A stretch of 64,000 bases of DNA from Smallanthus sonchifolius (GCA_023525975.1 CM042032.1:23566001-23630000); one strand, 5' to 3'. Shown: positions 24,743-35,344, counted from the stretch's first letter. Made by a program: numbers and translations. The notes: a model not told the origin generated them from the letters alone.

Positions 24743-24800
24743 AGGTGTTACTTATATGTTACTTATATGCTACTTATGTGTTACTCAGATGTCACCTATG
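24743..24800 (+). repeat. Short tandem TGTTACTTATA repeats in S1
   Basis: Four to five degenerate copies of (T)GTTACTTATATG with 12-13 bp period, directly before the TTGACY array. Confidence 0.6.
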
Positions 24801-24852
24801 TACTACTTGTTCATGTGTTCACCATGTGTCACCAACGGGTCGTCGTGTCACA

Positions 24853-24963
24853 TTAGTCAACATTGGCCAACATTAGTCAACGTTGGTCAACATTAGTCAA
24901 CATTGGTCAACATTAGTCAAACTTGGTCAAAGTTGGTCAAACCTCGGTCAACTTTGGTCAAAC
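24853..24963 (+). repeat. Dense array of TTGACY (W-box-like) motifs in S1
   Basis: Within about 110 bp there are ten copies of AGTCAA or GGTCAA, i.e. TTGACT/TTGACC on the minus strand, with an underlying 12-bp period (ATTAGTCAAC, ATTGGTCAAC). TTGAC(C/T) is the core of the W-box bound by plant WRKY factors. It lies about 180 bp before the LTR splice donor. Whether this is upstream or downstream of the transcription start is not clear. Confidence 0.7.
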
Positions 24964-25904
24964 CTTTTCAAAACGTCAATGTAACTTTTCAACGTTGAGT
25001 CGTTTGGATGAATGTGGTTACATAAACCATGTTTATTTTCATAGACCTTATAGCCTTACTATTCCTAGAGCTCGGTTAGGTCGGTTATCCGGAGTTCCTA
25101 GATTTATTGTCCTACTTTCATACTTCATTCACCTCATTCCCTGGTGAGTTTTCACGGCCCCATTTTACTTATTTTCCATTGGGGGAGATACATGCTCAAA
25201 CTTACTTTCATAGTCTTATGACGTTAATTTTATTTCACGTTAATATATAAGTGGGTGCATTTCCCGCATGTAAAGTCCTCTCATAATCGAACGGTTAATT
25301 ATTTCCCAAGCGAGGTAATCATGAATAGTATTATTGGGTTTAACAAACCCCACCTGGGTTGGTCGCGCTAACTTATATTGGATGTCTAACGGGTGCATCA
25401 TTGACCTAATCCAATGCGTGTTGGGCATGTAAGAGGCAAAATGCAAGTTTCAGCATCCTTTTCGTTAGCTTCGGTTTCAGTGAATTGCTTATATTATTAC
25501 CGCATATTGTCTGATCAACAATCAAATCATGAGTAGAAATACGTACTGTTACACTATTTTCTTTACTGTTTTTTTTACTTAAACATGTTTATCTCAGGTC
25601 GTTAAGCATTCACACATGGACTAGGACTGCATATCTGGAGTCACATTTCATGTTTTCATTTAGAAGCTAGGTTTATGGGAACCTAATTTGTTATGCTTCT
25701 GTATTTTGTTACTTCACTTTTGCTTCCACACTTTACATTCCGCATTTTCAAACTATGTATTACTTCTTTACCTTTGTATGATGTTTAAATGAAATGTCTT
25801 TTCGAAAACCATTTAGAGGTCGTTCGAAATGACCGAGACTGATAATCCTTGACAGTCACAACTCGTAGGTAACCCGCTGTGAAATTTCAGGGTGTTACAG
25901 TATG

Positions 25905-26335
25905 AAAGGCAATCAATGAACGGTCGAATCAAATGCCTTATTAATGATAAGTATAATGGTTGCATGAATAATAGTTCGCATGGGAAACGGATGCCTTCGG
26001 GCAGATGGGCGAAAGGACGGACTACGACGGTAGACACGGTAGACGGACGTCCAAAGTTTGTCGGACGGTAATGAAGGACGGACTACTTCGTTAGACACGG
26101 TATGAATTACGGCTTATGACGGTAGGTCGGAGCGTCTATCTTTGTGACTTACGCAATCAATGACAGGTTGATCACCCTTATGTGTATGACCAATTAATGT
26201 TCAATGAATGCATATGCACCTATTTGCGTGTATAGTCAATGTATGTTCAATGAAACAAAAGATGTATATATATATATATTTATATTTATATGTACTTACA
26301 ATGAATGATAAATGAAGGAAATTCAAGTGTTAATG

Positions 26336-26381
<46 letters not shown>

Positions 26382-26706
26382 CTTATACTTATAAAGAAAT
26401 AATGTTTATGCCTACTTGCTTTAAACTAGAACTCATCAGCGTCAGCTGACTTTTAGTATACATTTCAGGTAACAAGAGGAAGGGTCGTGCGAAGGCGTGA
26501 TGGCTATCCGGCATGAGACTGACATCCCATTTTAATCTATGTTAAGACAATGTTTATGTTTTAAATGTTAAGACTTCAGTTGTTATGTACTTGAATGATG
26601 AATGCGTCCACTGTGTTTGAATGTTTCTAATTAATAGTTCTGCATTGATGACTATGTTTATTAGTAAATCCAATAAGTGAGGTCACCCGGTAAAAGGGGC
26701 CTTACA
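25905..26706 (+). repeat. Element A 3' LTR, right segment
   Basis: Resumes the LTR broken at 3209. It includes imperfect GGACGGACTAC/GTAGACACGG repeats (26010-26105), TA microsatellites, an acceptor-like ATACATTTCAG|G (AG 26467-26468), and the terminus GGGGCCTTACA. This terminus is shared with L1, which lies 73 bp away in the opposite orientation. Confidence 0.75.
26262..26386. repeat. TA/TATG microsatellites
   Basis: Runs of (TA)n at 26264-26280 and about 26338-26374, interspersed with TATG units, inside the element A LTR. Confidence 0.9.
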
Positions 26707-26762
26707 CCTTTCAAGGTAGAAATGTTTATTGAAAATTTATATCCTAATCAAGGATCGAAACC

Positions 26763-26779
26763 TGGCTCTGATACCAACT
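26763..26779 (-). promoter_or_regulatory. L1 primer binding site (minus strand)
   Basis: On the minus strand the LTR end ...GGCCTTACA is followed at once by AGTTGGTATCAGAGCCA, a Met-tRNA primer site. This fixes L1 as the 5' LTR of a minus-strand element whose interior is nearly all gone. Confidence 0.8.
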
Positions 26780-27237
26780 TGTAAGGCCCCAAACCCGGGA
26801 TGTCTCACTTATTGGATTTACTTATCAACACATAGAAAATAAACATAAGACTTTCATTAACACAACGGAAACGATTTAAAACTTCAACATACGCAGCGAA
26901 AATACATAACATGTCTAAACATAACTTGACTGAAAGGAAATGAAACTTGTCTTAAACAACTGAAACATAAACATAAACGGGATGCCAGATGCTGATCTTC
27001 GGGTAACTCTTCTCGCCAAGCCAAGCATCCACAACCAATCCGAGCCACCTACACTTAACTGACATGCATACTAAAAATCAGCAATGCTGAGTGAGTTCTA
27101 ACGTTTACTTTAAATCAATTATATAAAAGATTTACTAATACATACGTACTGCCCTTAAGGAAAAAACTCCTTACATACTTTACTTTTCAAATCAGTTTAA
27201 AACATATAATAATACGTCAATTCCTTTACACTATACT

Positions 27238-27475
27238 CCCCTCATGGCTCACGTCCATGAACCGACAAGTACCTGGTTAATGCCCCCATGGCCAATGGCC
27301 ATGAACTGACAATACCGCTTATCCGTAAATTCCCTTGTCACTATTGTACCGCCCCCTTGGCTCACGTCCATGAACCGACGAGTACCTAGTCAATGCCCCC
27401 GTGGCTCACGTCCATGAACCGATAATACCCTATTCAATGCCCCCATGGCTCACGTCCATGAACTGACAATACCGC
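27238..27475 (-). repeat. CATGGCTCACGTCCATG repeats in L1
   Basis: Five tandem degenerate copies of GCCCCCATGGCTCACGTCCATGAAC-like units (written here in plus orientation) separated by CGACAATACC spacers, period about 47-60 bp. Each unit has inverted CATGG/CCATG arms around CTCACGT, an ACGT core of the kind bound by bZIP factors. They lie inside the predicted LTR intron. Confidence 0.75.
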
Positions 27476-27699
27476 TTAACGCTAAGGGGAGGTTGCGTGG
27501 ACCTCCCGAGCAACCGCCGTCACTTATCCCAGCTGTACAACAGTTAGCGAACCCAAAGGTTCTTACTAATGGGCCTACCCTATATATCTGACATCTTGTA
27601 CAAGTAACATCAGTCCCAAGGACCTTTACAGCTTGTACACATTCTCGTAGGAAATCAATTTACTTTCTTTAACTTGATCATAACCTTAACACGTATTAA

Positions 27700-27950
27700 G
27701 CCTTTGTTTATTTATATGAAAATATAGTAAACGCTTGCCATAAATACATTTGCTTTTACTGAAATATAGCTTAACACAGGTATCATGCCTTTGTTTATGT
27801 ATATGAAAATATAGTAAACGCTTGCCAATAATATAGCTATGCTTTACTCAAAACATACATTTGCCTCTTTTAAACTTTACACTAAAACATAGCTTTTCAC
27901 TTTGTTTATTAATATAAAATATGTAATAAACACTTTACACTAAGTATGCA
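27700..27950. repeat. Three AT-rich repeats of about 86 bp in L1
   Basis: CCTTTGTTTAT-(n)-TATATGAAAATATAGTAAACGCTTGCCA recurs at about 27702 and 27787. A third, more diverged copy starts near 27900. Confidence 0.7.
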
Positions 27951-28082
27951 CACCACCCCTAAAGCAGGCAAAAGGGGATTAGAACTCACCTGACTTTCTT
28001 AGCTACTCTTCTTAAGGCTCAACGATCTGTACGAGTGGTCAGAAATGAAACGTGTTAAGATCATGCCATATTAAATCTATCT

Positions 28083-28350
28083 GCCGAAATCTACTGGTAG
28101 AAAACTCTACTTGACCGAAATCTCCTTTCGATCAAAATCTATTTCGGTCAAAAAGTCTTGTCCGAAAACCATTTCGCCCGAAATCTAATTCGCCCGAAAT
28201 GTCTTTCATCCAAAGGCTTGTTCCTCCGAAACCTGATCCGTCCGAAATCTCTTTTTGATCGAAATCTCTTTTCGATCAAAATCTCACACCGCGTCCGAAA
28301 TACTTTTCGGACGAACTGGACTTTTCGATCCATTCATCGACTTTTCGGAC
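28083..28350. repeat. Cluster of CCGAAA/TTTCGG motifs in L1
   Basis: About seventeen CGAAA or TTTCG motifs in both orientations, mainly CCGAAATC and TTTCGATC/TTTCGGAC, spaced 10-20 bp apart. It lies just upstream (minus sense) of the donor, as the palindrome arrays do in A, B and D. The short ORFs on both strands here reflect the repeat and are not genes. Confidence 0.65.
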
Positions 28351-28850
28351 GAATCATCTGATCTAAGCTAGATTCTTCATTTTTTATCCAAAATCCTAAC
28401 TTTTTACGTCCAAACTATTCTAATCTTATCCATGAAGCTGAATCTATGGTTTTTATTCAAAAACACACGTAAAAATCTAATCTTTTTGAAGAAAACTTGT
28501 TGAAACCCTAAAAACCCATTTTAAACAAAATCTCATATCTGAACGAGTTTTGTTACTTGATTGTGCTTGATTCTTCGGAGAAGCTTCAAACAAATGCTGG
28601 AGAAGATGGTTGGGCCGATCTTTGGTCAAAACCGATTCACTCTCTCTTTAGAATGTTGCTCTCTCACTTTCTCTCTCTAGAATATGAAAATGGTGTAGAT
28701 AATGAGGTTTGGGGCTGGTCTTGAGGCTTATAAGGGGCCCAACCCTTCCCCTTTTCGGCCCATACTCCCAAGCCCTAGCCCGATACTCTTTATCATACTA
28801 AGTTTTAATTTTTGCTAACTATTTTGTGCTCTAAAATTTGGGATGATACA

Positions 28851-30473
28851 TAACGATGTTGTTTAAATCAGATAATAAGATGATTTGTTTACGAAAAAGG
28901 TTTTAGGTAGGTGTACTAAATTGCAACGAATGAAAAAGAAAAATGATATTTGAGGGATTCTGATGAAAATATAACGATAACATTAAACCAATGAATAATG
29001 GCATTTAAGTTGTAATATAAAACTTAGCACTAAATGATAAAATGTTAAAACTTAATCCAAACGTAAAGTAGTGGTTTCAAACGGGAATTAAAGACAAAAA
29101 TAGAGAATCCAGCTAGCGTTTAAGGTAGCTCTCCATGAGAAAGCAGAGGAGTATTAGGATGAACATTGTTATGGTTACTCTTATAGCAAACTGGGCCTCA
29201 GCTCTAGCTGCCTCTGCACGTGCATCAAGTATCTCCCTGTCTTCTTCTAGGCTTGAAATTTTCTCCCCCTGGCACCACACTTGACCCAATAGGCTATCTA
29301 TTTGTTAGCCCAGCAGGTCGTGCCTTATCCCATACTCCATCCCTTGTCTCATAAACTCAGTGGTCCGCACATATTGGTGAGAAGCATCAACTGGGGATCC
29401 TATATCACTGGTGGGTGCCATGGTTTGCCTTGATCTTGGGTTCGGGTTGTATGGGTCAGGTGCTTGGTAGGGGTCTATTAGAGGGGATGGTAGCTGGTTG
29501 TGTAGGTGAGGTGCTTGATAACGATTTCCTGATGGGGGTGGTTCAGATGCTCAGAGCCTCAGGCTGGTGCTCCTAAATGAATCTGCTCTCATGTCAAACA
29601 TGGATCTAGCAGCTGGAGTGATGGTGACTGATGGTCTGGTGATGGTGATATGATGTCTTCCTCCTGTTCAAATTATGTCTCAGGATAGGATACTGGGGAG
29701 GGAGGAGTGTAGGAGTGCATGTCTAGTAGAAGAAGAAGGAGATTGTGAGTTATAGTAAGATATTAAATGTTAGGTACAGAAGTTTTCATGAGTTCAGAAT
29801 TTGGCTACTCATAACACCGACTTTTCACAATAGTATGTTAGAAGTAACACTTGACCTATAAGTTGTGTATCCATGAAGAGAATTCCTAGGAAAGAATGGT
29901 GGGTCACAAGAGACACTTAAGTACCGAGGCTTTCCTTGGCCAGAATTCTCTTATGGGTCTACACACAATATTCCAGCCATCATGTACAATTAACACTATT
30001 GCTTGAACTCATGGTCATGATGAGGATTATTATGGACCGGACTTTGAGGTCCAAGGGTGACATTCATTTACTCTAGCAGGCTTCTGTTTCTTGGAGGGTA
30101 AGTGGGCTCCTTTAGTTTCTTATTAATGGGTATTAGGCCTAAGGGTTTAGTTTTTGTTCACAAATGATGATGGTGACATAATTCTCAGTGTGTAAGAATG
30201 AGGGTGTAAGAAGTCTTAGATAAGGATGAGTGTATACTAAAGCTTAGGATGACATTTCATGGAATCAACTAGGTAGCATGTAATCAACCAGTGTCACAAA
30301 TAAGCAATTCTTTTGTAAATATGTAAGTTATCAAGTAACGTAGCACATGAAATAACATGTATTGTATCATGCAATGTATCACCTAAGATAACATGTAGGA
30401 TAATCACACATTGGGGTAACCTAAGGTTGTAGACTAGGTCATTGGTTTCTAATAACCTAATTCCCTATAACCA
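28851..30473 (-). pseudogene. Family F internal region, copy 1 (decayed ORF0)
   Basis: Matches 34480-36084 along its length (about 90% by eye). The ORF0 counterpart lies at about 29110-29730 on the minus strand. It is frameshifted and has an in-frame stop, so no long frame remains. The hydrophobic C-terminus and the coiled-coil stretch can still be matched to 34766-35344. The rest is non-coding leader. Confidence 0.7.
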
Positions 30474-30490
30474 TGGCTCTAATACCAATC
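30474..30490 (-). promoter_or_regulatory. Family F primer binding site, copy 1
   Basis: Minus strand GATTGGTATTAGAGCCA directly after the LTR end GGGGTGTGACA. One substitution (TTAG for TCAG) from the usual Met-tRNA complement. Confidence 0.8.
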
Positions 30491-30876
30491 TGTCACACCC
30501 CAACCGATGACGGAATACGTCAGGGCGGGACATGTAGACTGTTCAAAAGCTCATGATCAAACTAAATTTCATAACTTTATTAAATTGAATTACATGTGCA
30601 AATACATTTTGTTCAAACATCAGAAGCTAACAATACATCAATTTTATTTTTCACTAGGTCCATAAGCTCCTATGTGATAAATTTGTACATCAACATATCC
30701 ACCTGAAACATGTTTAAAATGAGAAGGTGAACTATAAATAGTTGGTGAGCATATAGAGGGTTAGAAATCTCAAATAGTTTTCTAGTATTGTATACAATTC
30801 ATATGACATATGATAAATAAGGCATTTTATGGAGAATCTATAGTCAAACTAGGTGTACAATCAAACCTTGTGAATA

Positions 30877-30963
30877 AAGGGCATAACCCGCAGGTTATCC
30901 TAATGTAGGGCATAACCCGTAGGTTATCCTAATGTAGGGCATAACAACACATGTTATCCTAAT
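30877..30963. repeat. 29-bp tandem repeat (3 units) in LTR_A
   Basis: Three copies of GGGCATAACCC-(n)-GGTTATCCTAATGTA. Each unit contains inverted ATAACC/GGTTAT arms. LTR_B lacks this block and its surroundings (about 330 bp), probably through deletion between CATATGACATATG copies. Confidence 0.8.
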
Positions 30964-31949
30964 GTGGTGTCGGTAACAATCACCCTACCTAGGTGGGTTT
31001 GTCAGACACAATAGATCTATCAATGTTATCGTAGGCTTGTATAGAGTTAATGATTGCACGTGTATGTCATGTATATGTAGTTCAACTCATAGCATTCAAG
31101 TATAAAAGCATAAATTAACAAGTAGTCATAATGTAGAATTGTATATTGTAATTGCAGATAGTTTTCAATGCAAATCATGTTTCACCCCAAAATGTACAAA
31201 AATGAAAAAAAAATAGGCTATGTAAACTCACCTTGAATAATAGAGGGTCGAGCTTGTAACTTGTAGCAACAAGAATTAAGGATACCCTAAGTTGTATAAG
31301 ATATGTTATTTGACATATTGAAACGATTAAAAGAAATAGGAACGAAATGATTTTGGACTTAGGGATTAGAACGAACGAAACAATAGTAAAGATTCGAGTT
31401 ATGACGATACAAAGTTAAGTAAAGTGGTAATATATAATAATCCTACGAAATATGGATTTTATTTATAACGAGATCTTAGGTGTCAACAATAACTTTTAAT
31501 TGTATTTTTAATAAAATAATTATGTTATAAAGATGATACGTTAAGATAGTCATCATGTCGAAATAATGTAATAATATACCATCAAAATAAATAAATTACG
31601 CAAATAGTAATATTATCAATTATGAAAATCAAGTTATTAACAGAATTTCATAACCATTAAAATCCTAATAAGAAAAGTATTAATAATGTGATAAACATTT
31701 TTTTTATTTGAAAAAAGATATTAGTTGTAATAACCTTGAGTATCCATAGAATAATTGGATTTTAATGATAAATATATGTTTGTCATTATATATATATAGA
31801 CGTTAAAAATTATGTTTTGTTATAACAAAAATAATTGGTATAATACCTTAAAAAAAATACAGGAGCTCACAAATACATAAATATGTACATATATACATGT
31901 GTGTGAGAAAAGAAGGTAAAACAAGCGGAACAAAAAGAAAATACGCAAG

Positions 31950-32024
31950 GAGGGCTGGCAAGGGTCGAACCCGTGACCTCCTCCCTGCAGAACATATGGC
32001 ATAACCACTGGACCAGTGCCTCAT
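31950..32024 (-). other. tRNA-like block with pol III A and B box matches in LTR_A
   Basis: Minus strand TGGTCCAGTGG (plus 32005-32015) fits the A-box consensus TGGCNNAGTGG apart from one base. GGGTTCGACCC (31962-31972) fits the B-box. Their spacing is about 33 bp. No complete cloverleaf forms by eye, so it is not called a tRNA gene. LTR_B keeps the B-box (near 37233-37243) with a weaker A-box. Confidence 0.5.
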
Positions 32025-33040
32025 TCGAGATAAGATTTGGGAACAAACTGTTTTAACACGAATTAACCCTAATTATCTTCTTCCTTTCATACCAGTTGCG
32101 AACCCAGACCTTACCCCCCCCCCCCCAATCGATTAAAGGCTTCCATCATCAAAATGGTACAAGGTATACGAGAATCATCAGAATGTAAGTTTACCTGGTG
32201 TCGACCTAGAACCCGAAGCCAAATCGTATCTGTTGGTGGGCTTCCAAAACCGAACGTACAGAAGAGAAAAAAAATCGATTTCGTGGTGGTGGGTTGAGCC
32301 TCTACACAGAAATTGGTATTTATAGAGTGTTAAAGCTTCATCTCAACCGCGTTTACAGCTCTGTTTAGGGCGTAAATGGTGGGATTTGGATGAATTTTAT
32401 AACTTAAAATAGAATAAAGTTAGAAAATCATGGTTGTTATAGTATCCCCATGTTGAGGGAATTTCGTCCCGAAATTCAACTAGTGGAGGCTACTGAATTA
32501 AGAAAGGTGTGGATACTTGAGCTTCATTTGATCCTCACGTTCCCAAGTAAACTCTGGGCCACGTTTAGATTCTCAATGAACTTTGTAAGTTGGGTTGAGG
32601 AGTATGATCGATGGCAAGATTTTGGTCTGTTTCTCAAAGTCAGGCATTAATGATGATAGTGGGTTTAGTTTAAGAGAATTAGGGAGAAAACCGTTGAAGA
32701 ATATTTTGAACTCCAAAGATGAAATGCATCACTTGAAATGGGAGCGATGGGAATTTGATGATCAAGGCATGTTTAGGATGTAGTCTAATATGTCCAAGAG
32801 TTGTCACTAGATAAGAGATTTCACAAACATTGGTCCATGTCAAAATAACATAAAACTTCACGTGACACGAGTAACTCTACTTTTGACAATATGAAAGGAA
32901 CACTTATATATAGGAAGTACCAGCGGCGTATCCACCATTCCCTTGTCATATCACATTAGTTTCGTTACTATATATCACGATAGGTTTTAGGTCATAACAC
33001 ACGATAGAATTCACTATGTTTTCCATGCGCTGATTTTTAT

Positions 33041-33062
33041 AATTCCGTGTGCACCCGTAATT
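33041..33062 (-). other. GTGCAC-loop hairpin, family F copy
   Basis: Plus strand arms AATTCCG/CGTAATT (six of seven pairs) around TGTGCACC. Shares 16 consecutive bases (CGTGTGCACCCGTAAT) with the longer hairpins in D and E. Confidence 0.65.
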
Positions 33063-33385
33063 ACTCGAATCGTCGCATGGTTTGTATAGATCCTTCCGTT
33101 ATGTGCAGGTTAAGAGAGGGCACTAAATTACATAGTTCATGTGTATTGTTTTCACGTATAAGCTGCTAATAAATAACTGTGTCCCTAGATAGTAAGGTTA
33201 ATCAGGAAACTAAAGAGTAATAATGAAATATAACTTAAAGTTCCATAGCTTACTCGTGTTTGAACAAGAATACGTCAAACCCCGAGTAGTTTCAAAGTGT
33301 TACAGCTTCCTCCGGTTTGAACAAGAATACGTGAGTAGCTTCAAAGTGTTATGGCTTTCAACTTTAGTGATTAAAGTGTATGATC

Positions 33386-33860
33386 ATGCCTTCCGTATAA
33401 TGTGATCAGTCAGTTGCAACAACTGTAAATAATTTAGTTCCGCGTATAATGTAAATACTCAAATTTCATGTATGATCTTGTGTCATGTACATTGTAAGCA
33501 ATTAGGATTCATGTATAATGTAAATAGTTTAGTATCATGTATATAGTAAACAAATGAGCTTCATGTATAATGTGATCAATTTAGTATTATGTATTTTGTA
33601 AACAAATAAGTTTTCATATAAACAATTTAGTATCATGTGTATCGTGAACAGCTAAGTTTCATGTACTATGTGGCCAATCTAATATCATGTATATTAAAAA
33701 AAATTAAGTTTCATGATTCATGTAATCAATCTTCTATCATGTATATTGTAAACAACTAAGTTTCATGTGATCAATCTAGTATTATGTATATTGCAAACAA
33801 CTAAGTTTCATGTATCATGTATCATGTATCATGTGATCAATCTAGTAGTATGTATACTAT
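33386..33860. repeat. Degenerate ATCATGTATATTGTAAACAA-type tandem repeat
   Basis: Eight or so copies of a unit close to TTCATGTATAATGTGATCAA followed by TTTAGTATCATGTATATTG, period roughly 50-56 bp and heavily diverged. Confidence 0.65.
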
Positions 33861-34765
33861 GAACGTTCATATGTAAGTTGATTGAATCTCATGAGTAACG
33901 TACACTATCGATGTTTGTAGGTGGTCGAGTGTTGCGGACAAGCGTGTTGCTTAACATTCATGTATAATGTGGGTAGTTGGGTTTTAAATTTTTAATCTTG
34001 TTGAGGTTTATATTGATGGTTAACGCCTATGCGAAAAGATTCATCTCTTTGAAGTGCTAAGTACACTCATACATTACCGAAGGTGTAAGATAACGAGAAG
34101 GTTTTGTAGATATTCCGAGTAATGTGCTTACAATAACGGAATTGTCCTTTTTGTTTGTAAATAAATAAGTAATTGAAATTTATTCTTATTTGTGAATAAA
34201 TAAAATGATGAAAATAATGAGTTGAATAACTAAATAAATAGATAATTATATGAAAACTTTTTTTTAAATTATTATAAAGGGAATATTTCAAGAGAAAATA
34301 ATAGCTAAATAACTTGAGCCATGGTTTAGTAATAACTATTTAACGAAGTAAAAGTCACAATTAAGACAATGTTTCATAAATCGGGTTGTATTAAATTTCC
34401 TTTCAAGGTAGAAATGTTTATTGAAAATTTAAATCCTAATCATATCTACAAACTCCTGGCTTGATGAACAAAATAACGATGTTGTTTAAATCATATAATA
34501 AGATGATTTGTTTACGAAAAAGGTTTTAGGTAGGTGTACTAAATTGCAATGAATGAAAAAGAAAAATGATATTTTAGGGATTCTGATGAAAATATAACGG
34601 TAACATTAAACCAATGAATAATGGCATTTAAGTTGTAATATAAAACTTACACTAAATGATAAAATGTCAAAACTTAATCCAAACGTAAAGTAGTGGTTTC
34701 AAACGGGAATTAAAGAAAAAAAATAGAGAATCCAGCTAGCGTCTCAGGTAGCTCTGCACGAGAAA

Positions 34766-35344
34766 TTAGAGGAGTATTAGGATGAACATTGTTATGGTTA
34801 CTCTTATAGCAAACCGGGCCTCATCTCTAGCTGCCTCTGCACGTGCATCAAGTATCTCACTGTCTTCTTCCAGGTTTGAAATTTTCTCCCCCTGGCACCA
34901 CACTTGACCCAATAGGCTGTTTATTCGTCGGCCTAGTAGGTGGTGCCTTATCCCATGCTCCATCCCTTTTCTCATAAACTCATTGGTCCTCACATATTGG
35001 TGAGTAGCATCAACTGGGGCTCCTATAGCACTGGTGGGTGCCATGGTTTGCCTTGCTCTTAGGTTCGGGTGGTATGGGTCAGGTGCTAGGTAGGGGTCTC
35101 TCAGAGGGGATGGTAGCTGGTTGTGTAGGTAAGGTGCTTGATAAGGATTTCCTGATGGAGGTGATTCATATGCTCGGAGACTCAGGCCGGTGCTCCTAAA
35201 TGAATCTGCTCTTATGTCAAACATGGATCTAGCAGCTGGAGGTGCTGGTGACTGATGGTCTGGTGATGGTGATCCGATGTCTTCCTCCTGTTCAAAGTCT
35301 GTCTCGGGATAGTATACTGGGGAGGGAGGAGTGTAGGAGTCCAT
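34766..35344 (-). CDS. Family F ORF0: small protein with C-terminal hydrophobic tail
   Basis: 192-codon open frame, ATG at 35344, between a primer site (36085-36101) and the place where gag would start. The N-terminal 110 residues are Pro/Ser/Tyr-rich and disordered-looking (SPSPDHQSPAPP). The middle has MRKGMEHGIRHHLLGRRINSLLGQVW, then an acidic helix (ISNLEEDSEILDARAEAARDEAR). The last ~15 residues are hydrophobic (IRVTITMFILILL). Length, place and tail match ORF0 of element B (11288-12061), though sequence similarity is low by eye. This is the only substantial uninterrupted retroelement frame in the middle block. It is not shown to be expressed, and its function is unknown. Confidence 0.6.
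   Translation of the reverse strand: MDSYTPPSPVYYPETDFEQEEDIGSPSPDHQSPAPPAARSMFDIRADSFRSTGLSLRAYESPPSGNPYQAPYLHNQLPSPLRDPYLAPDPYHPNLRARQTMAPTSAIGAPVDATHQYVRTNEFMRKGMEHGIRHHLLGRRINSLLGQVWCQGEKISNLEEDSEILDARAEAARDEARFAIRVTITMFILILL

Larger units (their letters stand above)
23442..25899 (+). repeat. Solo LTR S1, right segment
   Basis: Remainder of S1. It has a pyrimidine-rich leader-like start (23442-23560), several copies of AAGGAAACTTTATTT at 23985-24300, tandem TGTTACTTATA motifs and a TTGACY array (24743-24963). Downstream are a splice donor CTG|GTGAGTTTTC (GT 25144-25145), a GTTGGTCGCGCTAAC motif (25358-25372) and an acceptor TTTATCTCAG|G (AG 25596-25597). It ends GGGTGTTACA followed by GTATG. 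No gene is seen. Confidence 0.83.
26780..28850 (-). repeat. L1: gypsy LTR (5' LTR remnant), minus strand
   Basis: 2071 bp, minus-strand TGTATCATCCC...GGCCTTACA. It shares its last ~40 bp (AATAAGTGAG...GGGGCCTTACA) with the element A LTR, so the two are related. It holds CATGG...CCATG repeats (27238-27475), an 86-bp-period AT-rich repeat (27700-27950), a CGAAA motif cluster (28083-28350), a donor (minus-strand CAG|GTGAGTT, intron start 27989) and an acceptor (AG at 27060-27059). The intron would be 931 bp, against 928 bp in A. Flanking 5-mers (CAACT, TAACG) do not match. Confidence 0.8.
30491..32441 (-). repeat. Family F LTR_A, minus strand
   Basis: About 1951 bp. The minus-strand end is GGGGTGTGACA next to the primer site. 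The start (TATAACAACC) follows the pol terminus and purine tract of the interior to its right, so the one LTR serves as 3' LTR for one unit and 5' LTR for the next. It contains three 29-bp repeats (30877-30963), an acceptor (minus AG at 30714-30713), a donor CAAG|GTGAGTT (intron start 31231, intron 519 bp), a tRNA-like block (31950-32024) and a run of about 14 C near 32112-32126. Confidence 0.75.
32442..34397 (-). pseudogene. Family F internal region: pol 3' remnant plus long non-coding stretch
   Basis: Next to LTR_A lies the terminal palindrome AATTTCGTCCCGAAATT (32460-32476). It is followed (minus sense, upstream) by about 150 bp that match the end of the chromovirus polyprotein (compare 44743-44900 in D), with no usable frame. 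From about 32680 to 34397 there is no coding signal. This stretch holds the GTGCAC hairpin (33041-33062) and a 50-odd-bp degenerate repeat (33386-33860). Gag, protease, RT and most of integrase are absent. Confidence 0.6.

Noticed and set aside
28148..28361. Arg/Phe-rich ORFs on both strands
   Set aside because: Product of the CGAAA/TTTCG motif cluster in L1; both strands are open because the motif is inverted-repeat rich.
32112..32126. Poly-C run (and poly-G near 37990) as a G-quadruplex control element
   Set aside because: A single homopolymer in a decayed LTR; LTR_B lacks it, and slippage or assembly error is as likely.
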